Assembly (NCBI GenBank): GCA_902533695.1
Contig: CACAMV010000002.1
Span: forward strand, 17,179 to 81,178
DNA: 64,000 nt
Reading direction: 5' to 3'
DNA from: an uncultured SAR116 cluster alpha proteobacterium
GTDB taxonomy: Bacteria > Pseudomonadota > Alphaproteobacteria > Puniceispirillales > Marisalimonadaceae
Shown here: positions 21,432 through 31,677 of the stretch, piece by piece
How the letters are laid out: each line of letters begins with the position of its first letter
Numbering within the stretch: position 1 is the stretch's first letter
Notes under the pieces: generated by a model
The model's input: the letters and a program-made list of their open reading frames with translations, nothing else
What the model was told of the DNA's origin: nothing
The model's database searches: none
Program-made: the position numbers and the translations under genes

Positions 21432-22742
21432 TTAATCTTTAAAAACTCTTTTAAAAATGAAATCAATATTTTTAATATGATATTCATAATCAAATTGTTT
21501 TCGAATTTCTTCTTTTGTTACAATTTTTAATATTTCTTTGTCATTGCATAATAATTTCTCAAACAAATTTTTCCTTCTTTCAATTGGTTTTTGCCAGACT
21601 TTCATGGCATTGTTTTGAACAAGCTTGTAAGCTTTTTCTCTGTTGAGACCTTTTTCAGTAAGTAAAAGCAAAATTTGTTGAGAAAAAATTAAACCTCCTA
21701 ATTTATTTAAATTTTCCATCATAATTTTAGGATAAATAATCAAGTTTTCAACAACTGAAATTAATCTATTAATTGCAAAATCAAGTGTAATTGTTACATC
21801 AGGTGCTATCATTCTTTCGACAGATGAGTGAGAGATGTCCCTTTCATGCCATAAAGATACATTTTCTAATGCAGGTAAAATTGAACTTCTAATAATTCTA
21901 GATAATCCAGTCAGGTTTTCTGTTAAAACAGGATTTCTTTTATGTGGCATTGCGCTTGAACCTTTTTGTCCAGAAGAAAAAAATTCTTCAACTTCACTTA
22001 CTTCAGTTCTTTGCAAATGTCTTATTTCTGTGGCAAATCTTTCTATACTAGAAGAAATTACAGCTAATGTTGCAAAATACATAGCATGTCTATCTCTTGG
22101 TATAACCTGTGAAGAAATTTCCTCAGGAGACAAATCAAACTTTTTTGAGACATATTGTTCAATTTTTGGATCTATATGAGCAAATGTTCCTACGGCTCCA
22201 GAGATAGCGCATTTAGAAATTTCTTTATCAGCTATAATTAATCTTTCCTTATTTCTTTTAAATTCTGAATAAAATGTTGCTAACTTAAAACCAAATGTTA
22301 TAGGTTCTGCGTGAATACCATGTGACCTTCCTATTGTTAAAGTTTTCTTATGTTCATAAGCTTTTTTTTTCAAAACTTTTAAAAGTTTATTTATTCCTAT
22401 AAGCAAGATTACATTTGCTCTTTTTAATTGTATTGACAATGTTGTATCTAAAATGTCTGATGAGGTCATTCCTTGATGAAGGTATCTTGATTCATCTCCT
22501 ATATTTTCTGAAAGATTTGTTAAGAATGCAATAACATCATGTTTTGTAACTTTTTCAATTTCTTTTATCTTTTCAATATCAAACTTACCTTTTTCCCAAA
22601 TTATTTTTGCAGTTTTTTTTGGAATTATTCCCAAATTAGCCATTGCATCGCATGCGTGAGCTTCAATCTCAAACCAAATATCAAATTTTGTTTTTTCAGA
22701 CCATATTTTTTGCATTTCTGGTCTTGAGTATCTTTCTATCAT
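21432..22742 (-). CDS. purB: adenylosuccinate lyase
   Basis: IERYSRPEMQKIWSE; TSSDILDTTLS; GSSAMPHKRNPV signature. Confidence 0.96.
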   Translation of the reverse strand: MIERYSRPEMQKIWSEKTKFDIWFEIEAHACDAMANLGIIPKKTAKIIWEKGKFDIEKIKEIEKVTKHDVIAFLTNLSENIGDESRYLHQGMTSSDILDTTLSIQLKRANVILLIGINKLLKVLKKKAYEHKKTLTIGRSHGIHAEPITFGFKLATFYSEFKRNKERLIIADKEISKCAISGAVGTFAHIDPKIEQYVSKKFDLSPEEISSQVIPRDRHAMYFATLAVISSSIERFATEIRHLQRTEVSEVEEFFSSGQKGSSAMPHKRNPVLTENLTGLSRIIRSSILPALENVSLWHERDISHSSVERMIAPDVTITLDFAINRLISVVENLIIYPKIMMENLNKLGGLIFSQQILLLLTEKGLNREKAYKLVQNNAMKVWQKPIERRKNLFEKLLCNDKEILKIVTKEEIRKQFDYEYHIKNIDFIFKRVFKD

Positions 22743-22849
22743 ATTTATCCTTTGAAAATTATGAATATAAATTAAAATGAAAAAATGATAAGCTAAAAAT
22801 TAATTGATTTTTATTTTTTAAAATTTTCATTGTATTTAGGATTGTTTTT

Positions 22850-23071
22850 ATGGTCTCAGGTTTATTTAAATATGCAGTTAAATTAATTTTGACTGATCCA
22901 AGAATTAGAAAAGAAGCTGGAAAGTTTGCTTATAAAGCTTATACAAAAACTAAACCGATCTTAGATGAAAAATCTTCAATTTTAAAAAAAAGGTTTAAAG
23001 AAAACTCTTCTTTTATAGACCCGTTTAAGTTTAAAAATGATCTGAAAAAAAATTTTAAAAAACCAAAATAG
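22850..23071 (+). CDS. small conserved-looking hypothetical protein (73 aa)
   Basis: Intact basic ORF in its own intergenic slot between purB and map; no family recognised. Confidence 0.55.
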   Translation: MVSGLFKYAVKLILTDPRIRKEAGKFAYKAYTKTKPILDEKSSILKKRFKENSSFIDPFKFKNDLKKNFKKPK

Positions 23072-23072
23072 A

Positions 23073-23855
23073 TTATTTGTAATTGGGTTGTGTATAACCT
23101 TTTGGTGAAAGTGTAAAAATTTCAAAACCATCTGATGTAACTCCTAAGCTATGTTCAAATTGTGCTGAAAAGCTTTTATCCTTGGTAACAGCTGTCCATC
23201 CGTCAGACAATATTTTGACTTCATGTTTACCTGCATTTATCATGGGTTCAATTGTAAAAAACATGCCTTCTTCTAAAACTACTCCTGTATTTGATTCTCC
23301 ATAGTGCAATATTGTTGGCGAAGAATGAAAAACTTTACCCAAGCCATGTCCTGTGAAATCTTTTACAACGCTGAATCCATTCCTTTCAGCGTGCTGTTGG
23401 ATTGCGTTTCCGATATCTCCAACGGTATTACCAGGTTTTACAACTTCAATTCCTCTCATCATACATTCATATGTAGTTTTTGTTAAAATTTTTGATTTAG
23501 TTGAAGGGTTTCCAACAAAATACATCCTACTTGTGTCACCATGCCAGCCATCAACAATTACTGTAATATCAATATTGATTATATCCCCATTTTTTAATGT
23601 TTTTGGACCTGGTATTCCATGACATACAACGTGATTTACAGAAATACAGGTAGATTTTGGATACCCCTTATAATTTAAGGGGGCTGGAATAGCGTTATTT
23701 TTGACAATAAAATTATGACATAATTGATCTAAATTTTCAGTAGTAACGTTTGGTTCAATGAAATCAGTTATATAATCTAGAACTTCAGCAGCTAATTTAC
23801 CAGCATCATGCATTTTTAAAAAATCATGTTTATCATGTAATTTTATATTTGACAT
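23073..23855 (-). CDS. map: type I methionine aminopeptidase
   Basis: CISVNHVVCHGIPG, NIDITVIVDGWHGDTSRM, GHGLGKVFHSSPTI, FTIEPMI. Confidence 0.96.
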   Translation of the reverse strand: MSNIKLHDKHDFLKMHDAGKLAAEVLDYITDFIEPNVTTENLDQLCHNFIVKNNAIPAPLNYKGYPKSTCISVNHVVCHGIPGPKTLKNGDIINIDITVIVDGWHGDTSRMYFVGNPSTKSKILTKTTYECMMRGIEVVKPGNTVGDIGNAIQQHAERNGFSVVKDFTGHGLGKVFHSSPTILHYGESNTGVVLEEGMFFTIEPMINAGKHEVKILSDGWTAVTKDKSFSAQFEHSLGVTSDGFEIFTLSPKGYTQPNYK

Positions 23856-23940
23856 AAATATCTATGTACTAAGAGTAAAAAAATTTGTAAATTTATTTTT
23901 TCAAATTATTTTTTATTAAACTTATAAGGATGATTTTACA

Positions 23941-24687
23941 ATGGTTGCTACGGCTGGAATAATTATTATTGGAGATGAAATTTTGACTGGAAGAACTTCT
24001 GATTTAAACATTAACTGGATAGCAAAAGAACTAAACTTGATTGGGGTTAGATTAAAGGAAGCAAGAGTAATACCAGACGAGAAAAAAATTATTATCAACA
24101 GCATCAAATCTTTTAAACAAAAATTTACTTATGTATTTACATGTGGAGGAATAGGTCCAACTCATGATGATATTACAACTGAGTCAGTTGCTGATGCTTT
24201 AAGCTTAGAATTAGAAAAAAATGAAGAGGCTATGAAAAGATTAAAAAAACATTATTCAAATACTAAAATTGAATTTAATGAGGCAAGGCAGAAAATGGCG
24301 GTTATACCCATTGGTGCCAAACTAATTGACAATGCAGTTTCAGCAGCTCCTGGTTTCAATATTGATAATTTATTTGTATTTGCTGGAGTTCCTAGAATAA
24401 TGCAAAGTATGTTTGATTCGATAAAGGGAAATCTTATAGGTGGAAAAATTATTTTTGATAAAACCTTAACTTGTGATTTAGGAGAGGGAGTTATTGCCAA
24501 ATCATTAGAGGAAATTGAAAATAAATACAAAAATTTAAAAATTGGATCATATCCTTATTTTAAACCGGAAGGATATGGAACATCGTTAGTTTTACGTTCA
24601 GAAAAAAAAGAAACCACTCTCAGTGCAACTGCCGACTTAATTAAGATCATCCATAAAAAAGGAGGTAATACCTATTTCTTAGATTAG
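23941..24687 (+). CDS. CinA N-terminal/MoaB-type molybdopterin-binding domain protein
   Basis: IIIIGDEILTGRTSDLNINWIAKELNLIGV; TCGGIGPTHDDITTES; APGFNIDNLFVFAGVPRIM. Confidence 0.9.
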   Translation: MVATAGIIIIGDEILTGRTSDLNINWIAKELNLIGVRLKEARVIPDEKKIIINSIKSFKQKFTYVFTCGGIGPTHDDITTESVADALSLELEKNEEAMKRLKKHYSNTKIEFNEARQKMAVIPIGAKLIDNAVSAAPGFNIDNLFVFAGVPRIMQSMFDSIKGNLIGGKIIFDKTLTCDLGEGVIAKSLEEIENKYKNLKIGSYPYFKPEGYGTSLVLRSEKKETTLSATADLIKIIHKKGGNTYFLD

Positions 24688-24693
24688 AAAAAA

Positions 24694-25413
24694 TTATTTA
24701 CTGGATGGAAGCGAACCTTTTTCTAATTTTTCATAATTTTTGTTCTGTCTTTTCTTAAAAATTTTTATAAGTATCATGCCTGAAATAAAACCACCAATAT
24801 GCGCTGCATAAGCTACTCCACCGTCTGATGCATTATTATCAAAACTAAAAAATTGAATTATTATCCAGCCTCCTAGAACAAACATTGCTGGTATGTTAAA
24901 TGTTTTAATGAATATTAGGAACCAACAGAATACTTTGATATTTGTCCTAGGGTATAAAACTAAATATCCACCTAAAACCCCTGAAATAGCTCCGGAGGCA
25001 CCAACCATTGGGATTATTGAGTTAACGTTTATCACAGACTGAGAAATAGCTGCAATTAATCCACATAGGAAAAAAAAAATTATAAATCTAAATTTACCCA
25101 TGCAATCTTCAATGTTATCTCCAAAAATGTACAAATAACCCATGTTACCTAGCAGATGCATCCATCCTCCGTGAAGAAACATTGAAGTGAAAAGAGTAAA
25201 AAAACTAGGGATTGGATTTAGATAGGGTGGTAATTCCTCAATACCAAATAAAACAGAAGGTATCATTCCATAAGTTAAAAAAATAACATTTTGCAATTCA
25301 TTATTTAGACTCTGATGATATAAAAAAATAAATATACATGTTAGAATTAAAGACCAACTAACAAAAGGTTTTGTTGTTGTTGGATTGTCATCAGATATTG
25401 GAAAAATAAACAT
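24694..25413 (-). CDS. rhomboid family intramembrane serine protease
   Basis: FTSMFLHGGWMHLLGNMGYL; VGASGAISGVLGGY (GxSG); AHIGGFISGM. Confidence 0.93.
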   Translation of the reverse strand: MFIFPISDDNPTTTKPFVSWSLILTCIFIFLYHQSLNNELQNVIFLTYGMIPSVLFGIEELPPYLNPIPSFFTLFTSMFLHGGWMHLLGNMGYLYIFGDNIEDCMGKFRFIIFFFLCGLIAAISQSVINVNSIIPMVGASGAISGVLGGYLVLYPRTNIKVFCWFLIFIKTFNIPAMFVLGGWIIIQFFSFDNNASDGGVAYAAHIGGFISGMILIKIFKKRQNKNYEKLEKGSLPSSK

Positions 25414-26258
25414 TAATTAAATTCTATGTTATCAATTAATCTTGTTTCCCCAAGTTTTACTGAACCAAGTAAAATGTTCTTTAAATCTCTGTTTTGAAAA
25501 TTTGTTAATTTTAATTCTGTATTTCTTATTTCTAAGTAATCGACATCAAAACCTTCGCTAATTAGTAAATTTTTTACTTTTTCAATAATATAAGGAAAAT
25601 TTTTTCCAGTTTTATATAACTCATAACCACTTTGTAAAGATTTAAAAAAAAATGGAGCAATTTGTTTTTCTTTATAACTCAAATAATTATTTCTGGATGA
25701 AAGTGCTAAACCTAATCTATCTCTTATAATTTTACCGGTAATGATTTTTAAATCTGGAAAGAGATTGATTGACATTTTTCTTATCAAAAATTGTTGTTGA
25801 TAGTCTTTTGCTCCAAAAACGGCAAGATTTGGTTTAATAATAGAAAATAATTTATAAACAACTGTCAAAACTCCATCAAAATGACCAGGTCTTTTTCTGC
25901 CACACAATATTTTGCCAACATCTCCAGATGAAATAAGTTTTATTTTTTGCTTTTTAGGAAAAATTTCTTCATTAGATTTAGGATAAAATAATATATCACA
26001 GCCTAACTTTTCTAATTTTCTCTTATCACTTTCTATTGTTCTTGGATAGTCATTATAATCTTCATTTTTACCAAATTGTAGTGGGTTTATAAAAATAGAA
26101 GTAACAACTTTAGTAGAATTTTTTTTTGCAATTTTTATTAGAGAAAGATGTCCAGCATGAAGATTACCCATAGTTGGAACCAATGAAATTATATTAGAGT
26201 TTTTTCTTATTTTTTTTAAAATATCATCCAGCTCTTCTTTTGATTGGACGAAAATCAT
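25413..26258 (-). CDS. panC: pantoate--beta-alanine ligase (start corrected to ATG at 26258)
   Basis: VPTMGNLHAGHLSLI; IFINPLQFGKNEDYNDYPR; FGAKDYQQ; ALSSRNNYLS. The ORF-track N-terminus to 26312 lies inside tRNA-Leu. Confidence 0.94.
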   Translation of the reverse strand: MIFVQSKEELDDILKKIRKNSNIISLVPTMGNLHAGHLSLIKIAKKNSTKVVTSIFINPLQFGKNEDYNDYPRTIESDKRKLEKLGCDILFYPKSNEEIFPKKQKIKLISSGDVGKILCGRKRPGHFDGVLTVVYKLFSIIKPNLAVFGAKDYQQQFLIRKMSINLFPDLKIITGKIIRDRLGLALSSRNNYLSYKEKQIAPFFFKSLQSGYELYKTGKNFPYIIEKVKNLLISEGFDVDYLEIRNTELKLTNFQNRDLKNILLGSVKLGETRLIDNIEFN

Positions 26259-26276
26259 AAATAAACATTCCTTAGT

Positions 26277-26364
26277 TGGTACGAGCGGGGGGACTTGAAC
26301 CCCCACGCCCAATAAGGGCTTGAGATTTTAAGTCTCATGTGTCTACCTATTCCACCACGCTCGC
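26277..26364 (-). tRNA. tRNA-Leu(UAA), CCA encoded
   Basis: Reverse complement GCGAGCGTGGTGGAATAGGTAGACACATGAGACTTAAAATCTCAAGCCCTTATTGGGCGTGGGGGTTCAAGTCCCCCCGCTCGTACCA folds as a class II tRNA; anticodon loop CTTAAAA. Confidence 0.96.
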
Positions 26365-26542
26365 AAATCATTAATACTTGATGTACCAAAGTGAAAGGTG
26401 ATTTGGCAAGTAATTTATGAAATAAAAAAATTTTAAATTACATAAATAAATTTAATTATATTTTTTTAAATTGTTCTGGTTAAAAATATCTTTATGACAT
26501 ATAAATCGATAAAAATTTAAATTTATTTTTAATAATATAAAA

Positions 26543-27241
26543 ATGGATTATTACGAAACTCAAAAAAAATATAGAAATAAAAGACTTAAGTATCTGGGTT
26601 CTTTAGCAATTAAATTTGTTTTCATTATTTTGACTTTAATAGTTGGTTGGAGGTTTGGAGCGTCTGACAATGATTTTTTAATCCTAGAGAATGAGAGGAT
26701 TTCCAAAAGCTTTGAAAATGTAAAAAATGATTTAGAGAAAAAGTTAATCTCTACCCGTATGCAGCTTAAAGAAGCTAATATTGCTTTAGAGGCAAAAAAT
26801 ATTAGAGAAGGTTTTGACTATGGGATTGAATCAAAAAAACTTTTATCTATTGCCTTAGCCAAGGGGATACCAGAAAAAAGAATTATAGATCATTTAAGAA
26901 TTTTAACTAACAATAGAATTTGTCAAAAAAAGGAAAATAAAGAATTATACGTATCAACAGAGAATTTTATTCCACCAAATAGTACAATTACTTTACTTGG
27001 AGGAAATCTAAGATTAAAAGCTCAAGGTTTAACAAAGAATAAAACAATTGATAAACCATTTTTTGATCCTGAAAAGCCATTGTCAGTTACCTTAATGTAT
27101 TTTGGTGGCAATGAAGTTCTGGAAGAAAAATTACCTATTCAAACAGCAATTTTAGCTAATAAATTCTCTGTAGTGTTGAATATAGTAAAATCAAATCTTA
27201 GAGGGAGTGTAATAATTAAGTATAAGGTATGTAAAGTTTAG
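26543..27241 (+). CDS. single-pass membrane-anchored hypothetical protein
   Basis: One N-terminal TM (FVFIILTLIVGW) followed by predicted coiled-coil and a C-terminal globular region. Confidence 0.65.
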   Translation: MDYYETQKKYRNKRLKYLGSLAIKFVFIILTLIVGWRFGASDNDFLILENERISKSFENVKNDLEKKLISTRMQLKEANIALEAKNIREGFDYGIESKKLLSIALAKGIPEKRIIDHLRILTNNRICQKKENKELYVSTENFIPPNSTITLLGGNLRLKAQGLTKNKTIDKPFFDPEKPLSVTLMYFGGNEVLEEKLPIQTAILANKFSVVLNIVKSNLRGSVIIKYKVCKV

Positions 27242-27254
27242 TTTATTGAGCATT

Positions 27255-28007
27255 ATGAGTGAGTCAAAAAGCAAAATAGCAGTTGTTACAGGCGTAAGTG
27301 AAGGGCTTGGTCGATCAATATCCTATGAGTTGTTAAAATCAGGATTTAAGGTTATTGGAATTAGTAGTAACAAAAATAAAATTTTAAAAGTTGAAAAGAA
27401 TTTTATTAAATTTAAAGATAAATTTAAATGTCATTGCGCAGACGTAAGAAATTATAATGATTTAAAGGTAATAGCTGAACAAATTCAGGCACCTGATTTA
27501 TTAGTTTTAAATGCAGGAATTTATAAGCCTATAGAGACTGATAAAGCAAATATTGAAATTTATAAATTACACATTGATGTAAATTTTCTTGGTGTTTTGA
27601 ATTCTTATTTCGCTTTTTTAAAGAAAATGATTTTACAGAAAAAAGGTACAATATTAATTATGTCAAGTATTGCTGGGTGGATAGGATTACCAAAAGCTGG
27701 TGCTTATGGACCTACAAAATCTGCTCTTAAATCTTTTGCACAATCTGCAAGATATGATTTAGAAAAATATAATATTAAAGTGAAAGTTTGTTCACCAGGC
27801 TTTGTAAAAACAAAAGCCACCGAGATAAATAGTTTTTATATGCCAGGATTAATGGAACCTGAAGAAGCTGCTAAAATTATATTAAAAAATATTAATTCTT
27901 CAAAGTTCGAAATATCTTTTCCTTTAATTTTTTCATGTTTAATGAAATTGTTAAGCATTATTCCAGATAGGTGGTCTTATCTTTTAATAAAAAAAATTGT
28001 AATGTAG
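27255..28007 (+). CDS. SDR family oxidoreductase (start moved to ATG)
   Basis: VTGVSEGLGRSI; NAGIY; SSIAGWIGLPKAGAYGPTKSALKSF (YxxxK). Confidence 0.92.
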   Translation: MSESKSKIAVVTGVSEGLGRSISYELLKSGFKVIGISSNKNKILKVEKNFIKFKDKFKCHCADVRNYNDLKVIAEQIQAPDLLVLNAGIYKPIETDKANIEIYKLHIDVNFLGVLNSYFAFLKKMILQKKGTILIMSSIAGWIGLPKAGAYGPTKSALKSFAQSARYDLEKYNIKVKVCSPGFVKTKATEINSFYMPGLMEPEEAAKIILKNINSSKFEISFPLIFSCLMKLLSIIPDRWSYLLIKKIVM

Positions 28008-28017
28008 ACTTTTGATT

Positions 28018-28443
28018 ATGTCAGAAAAAATTTTAAAAAAATATTTAGGTATCTTTCAAAACTTAAATTTGGCTAATATTGATAAATTTGATCGTATTGT
28101 AGATAAAAAAATTTATTTCTCCGATCCTTTTAATGAAGTATATGGTTTACCCAAATTCAAGCATATTTTTAAAAAAACAGTTAAAAATCTTAACAAACCT
28201 AATTTTAAAATTATTAATTATTTAATCTCAAAAAAAATTTGTTATGTTAAATGGGAAATGACTTTTTGGGCTTTTGGAGGTGAACAAAAATTAGTAGGTC
28301 TTTCAGAAATTTTTTTTAACAAAAATGATAAGATATATTACCATGTAGATTACTGGGATAGCTACAATCAATTTTATGTTAAGCTCCCAATTTTAGGAAA
28401 ATTTTTTTATTATATTTTAAGTTTTGTAAAAACTAAATTTTAA
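28018..28443 (+). CDS. NTF2/SnoaL-like protein
   Basis: ~140 aa with FSDPFNEVYGLPKFKHIF ... YHVDYWDSYNQFYVKLP; sits downstream of SDR as in CFA/DUF1365 loci. Confidence 0.75.
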   Translation: MSEKILKKYLGIFQNLNLANIDKFDRIVDKKIYFSDPFNEVYGLPKFKHIFKKTVKNLNKPNFKIINYLISKKICYVKWEMTFWAFGGEQKLVGLSEIFFNKNDKIYYHVDYWDSYNQFYVKLPILGKFFYYILSFVKTKF

Positions 28444-29612
28444 TTTGGCACTATCTTTATTTGTTTAAGATCTAATCTGTTTGTTTTAAAACCGCTTTCA
28501 CAATAAGATAAATAAAAATTCCACATTCTTTGAAAGTTTTTGTCAAATCCCATTTTTTGAATTTCATGAAATGATCTATTGAAGTTTTTTCGCCATATCT
28601 GAAGTGTTTTGGCATAATGCTCAGGAAAACTGTTAATAGATTTAATTTGTAATGAATTAAGTTCTATTATTTCTCTAAGTTTCTTTAAACTTGGAAGCAT
28701 TCCACCTGGGAAGATATACTTTTGAATAAAATCAGGGTTTCTTTTGTAGTTTTCAAATGCGTAATCACTAATTGTTATTAGCTGAAGCACAATTATACCA
28801 TCTTCACTAATTAAATTTCTAATTTTGTGAAAGAAAGTTTTCCAATATTTCTCGCCAACTGCCTCAAACATTTCAATAGAGATAATTTTATTATATGTAC
28901 CATTTAAATCTCTATAATCTTTCATGATTACAGTAGCATTTTTTTCTAGGTTCGATTTAACAATTTTTTTCTTTGTTAAATGATATTGAGCACTTGATAT
29001 AGTCGTGCCAATAATGTTGCAATTATAATTTTTGACTGCGAATTCAATAAATCCACCCCATCCAGATCCAATTTCTAAAACATTATCTTTCTCTTTTAGT
29101 TTAGCAATTTCAGCAATATGTTTAAATTTATTTTTTTGAGCTAAATTCAAATCAGATTTTTGTTGAGCGAATATAGCAGATGAATATGACATTGATTCAT
29201 CTAGCCAATTTTCATAAAAATTGTTGCCAAGATCATAATGAAATTTAATATTTTTTTTTGACCCAGCTTTAGTATTTGAATTTAAAAAATGATTTAAAGT
29301 ATTGAAAAATTTAAATATAAAATTATATCTGAATTTTTGTTCTATGAAGTCATTGTTTAAGGCTAAATAATACATTAAAGTAGGTAAATTTTTAGATGTA
29401 ACATTTTCACTTATAAACTGTTCAGCAAAAGCAATAGATCCGCCTTGAATGATTTTTTTAATTGATGAATTTGATTTAATTTTTAAATCAGCTATTGGCC
29501 CTCTTTTAAAACCCTTGATTAGATAAGACTTTTTATCAGGCATAGTTAATTTTAATTGCCCATAAGGTAATGATTTTAAACTAGATATTATTAAGGAATT
29601 CCAAAATTTCAT
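28440..29612 (-). CDS. cyclopropane-fatty-acyl-phospholipid synthase-family SAM methyltransferase
   Basis: HYDLGNNFYENWLDESMSYSSAIF; VLEIGSGWGGFIEFA; SIEMFEAVGEKYW; YIFPGGMLPS. Confidence 0.94.
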   Translation of the reverse strand: MKFWNSLIISSLKSLPYGQLKLTMPDKKSYLIKGFKRGPIADLKIKSNSSIKKIIQGGSIAFAEQFISENVTSKNLPTLMYYLALNNDFIEQKFRYNFIFKFFNTLNHFLNSNTKAGSKKNIKFHYDLGNNFYENWLDESMSYSSAIFAQQKSDLNLAQKNKFKHIAEIAKLKEKDNVLEIGSGWGGFIEFAVKNYNCNIIGTTISSAQYHLTKKKIVKSNLEKNATVIMKDYRDLNGTYNKIISIEMFEAVGEKYWKTFFHKIRNLISEDGIIVLQLITISDYAFENYKRNPDFIQKYIFPGGMLPSLKKLREIIELNSLQIKSINSFPEHYAKTLQIWRKNFNRSFHEIQKMGFDKNFQRMWNFYLSYCESGFKTNRLDLKQIKIVPN

Positions 29613-29620
29613 TTTTAAGA

Positions 29621-30409
29621 CTATTCGATTTTTACAGCTTTTGAATATTTTATAGATTGTTCTTTTGGAGTTTTATAAATTTTAATTTTCTTTGTCCACA
29701 ATTTTAATGCCTCTAGATGAATATTAATTAAATTTTTACCTGGAAAAGATAAAAATTTAAAAAAACTTTTTAAAATTTGTGTATTTGTAAAATGTATTTC
29801 AATTGCTTTTAAATTTGCAGATAAGAGTAGTTTTTTAAATTTAAAATAATTTATTTCTATAAAAATTTTTTTATTAATAAAGTTGGCACTTAATTCGTAA
29901 TGTCCCTCATTATCAAAAAATGGTGAAACAAATAATTTTTTTTTAACTTTTTGTTTTATCCCATTTTTTTGAACATTTGGAAGAATATAGTGATGAATAT
30001 CTCCAAAAGTATTTTTTACTTCAAAAATAGTTTTAACTAAATTTTTCTTTATATAGCAAAAATATATTGATAATGGGTTGAAACCAAAACCAAGACTTCT
30101 TGGAAAACAAAATAAGTAAATATCATCAAATTCTTTTTCTTTTTCCAATTTTTTTAAAAAAATCAACAAATCTTTGGGACTTGAGTTAATTTTTCGTTCT
30201 CCATGATCTGAACAATACCATGATAAAAAATTAAATTTATTAATTGAGAACAATGATGGAGATTTAAAGGAATTCATTAATAAAAGACGAGACAACTTTT
30301 TAATATTAATTAATAAAAATAAACTTTTGTTATCAAATGAATGATTTTTTTCAGCAATCCTTTTGTGAAAAATATGACCTTCAAATATTTTTAATACTTC
30401 TTTCTTCAT
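29621..30409 (-). CDS. DUF1365 family protein
   Basis: EGHIFHKRIAEKNHSF; FCFPRSLGFGFNPLSIYFCY; EVKNTFGDIHHY; KLFVSPF. Confidence 0.9.
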   Translation of the reverse strand: MKKEVLKIFEGHIFHKRIAEKNHSFDNKSLFLLINIKKLSRLLLMNSFKSPSLFSINKFNFLSWYCSDHGERKINSSPKDLLIFLKKLEKEKEFDDIYLFCFPRSLGFGFNPLSIYFCYIKKNLVKTIFEVKNTFGDIHHYILPNVQKNGIKQKVKKKLFVSPFFDNEGHYELSANFINKKIFIEINYFKFKKLLLSANLKAIEIHFTNTQILKSFFKFLSFPGKNLINIHLEALKLWTKKIKIYKTPKEQSIKYSKAVKIE

Positions 30410-30420
30410 CGAGTGTGTTT

Positions 30421-31677
30421 TTAATATATTTTTTTAATTTTAAAGTAATTAGAAATGTTTTTTGAAGAATTTATTCCATCTTCATGGAATCCGTAGCCAT
30501 TCCAAGCACCTGAAAAAAAAATATTATTATTACCTTGTTTATCTTTTACAAATTTTTGAACCTCTATTGATTGTTGGTCATAAATAGGATGATGGTATTC
30601 TATTTTTTTCAAAATACAATTTTTTGAAGGCATATTAATTGGATTAAGTGATATAAAAATATTTTCGTTAATTTTTAAATTTTGTAGTTTGTTCATCCAG
30701 TATGTTACGCTTGAAAAACTCTTTTTAGTGAAGTGATTCCAACTTGACCAGTTAATTTTTCTTTTCGGCATTAGTTTTTTGTCTGTGTGAACATAAACTA
30801 TATTTTTCTGATATCTAAATTTTTTAAGTTTAAATGATATACTTTTATCAAAATTATGAATTATTTTACTAATTTCATTAGTATGATTTGCAAAAATTAC
30901 ATAATCGAAATCATATTTATTACCTTCAAAATCAAATAATTTAAGTTTAGATTTATTTTTTTTTAAATGAACTATGTTGGTATTTAAGTATAAGTTATGA
31001 TTCTTATTTTGTTTTAGTATTTGAATAATTTTATTAACATATTCTCTCGAACCATTTGCAATTGTTCTCCATTGAGGTCTAGAAATAAAATTTAATAATT
31101 GATGGTTTTTATAAAAATTAAGAAGAGGTTTTATAGGGAAATTTTTTATTTCATTCTCTGGTGAAGACCAAATTGCTCCTGTCATAGGAATTAAATGTAA
31201 TTTTAAAAATGCATCAGAAAATTTACATCTTTTTGCATACTCTAATAATGTTTCGTTTTTTTTATTAAAATCTAAGTAAGAATATCCAAATTTATAAAAT
31301 TTAAAAATGTCCTTCAACATTAAATAATAATTTTTAAAAAGAAAATTTTTTAAATTTCCTGTTAAACCAAAAAATGTACCTGAATACTCAATTTCTCCAT
31401 TATTAATTGATACAGAAAATGACATATTTGACTTAGTAGTTTGAACATTTAAAAACTTTAATAAGTTTGTAAAATTTGGATAATTTCTTTCATTATAAAC
31501 TATAAAACCTGTATCTATTTTGAAACTTTTGTTTTTTGAAGTTTTTAATTTTACAGTATTAGCATGTCCTCCAAAGTAGTTATTTTTTTCAAATAAGCTA
31601 ATTTTAAAATCATTTGATAAATTTAATGCTGAAGATAGTCCTGAAATACCTGATCCAATAATTGCTATTTTTTTCAT
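30421..31677 (-). CDS. FAD-dependent amine-oxidase-family oxidoreductase
   Basis: IAIIGSGISGLSSALNL; VYNERNYPNFTNLL; FSGAWNGYGFHEDGINS; typical partner of CFA/DUF1365. Confidence 0.92.
   Translation of the reverse strand: MKKIAIIGSGISGLSSALNLSNDFKISLFEKNNYFGGHANTVKLKTSKNKSFKIDTGFIVYNERNYPNFTNLLKFLNVQTTKSNMSFSVSINNGEIEYSGTFFGLTGNLKNFLFKNYYLMLKDIFKFYKFGYSYLDFNKKNETLLEYAKRCKFSDAFLKLHLIPMTGAIWSSPENEIKNFPIKPLLNFYKNHQLLNFISRPQWRTIANGSREYVNKIIQILKQNKNHNLYLNTNIVHLKKNKSKLKLFDFEGNKYDFDYVIFANHTNEISKIIHNFDKSISFKLKKFRYQKNIVYVHTDKKLMPKRKINWSSWNHFTKKSFSSVTYWMNKLQNLKINENIFISLNPINMPSKNCILKKIEYHHPIYDQQSIEVQKFVKDKQGNNNIFFSGAWNGYGFHEDGINSSKNISNYFKIKKIY

Noticed and set aside
21835-22179. 114 aa plus-strand ORF
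   Set aside because: Antisense to purB over its signature region; shadow ORF.
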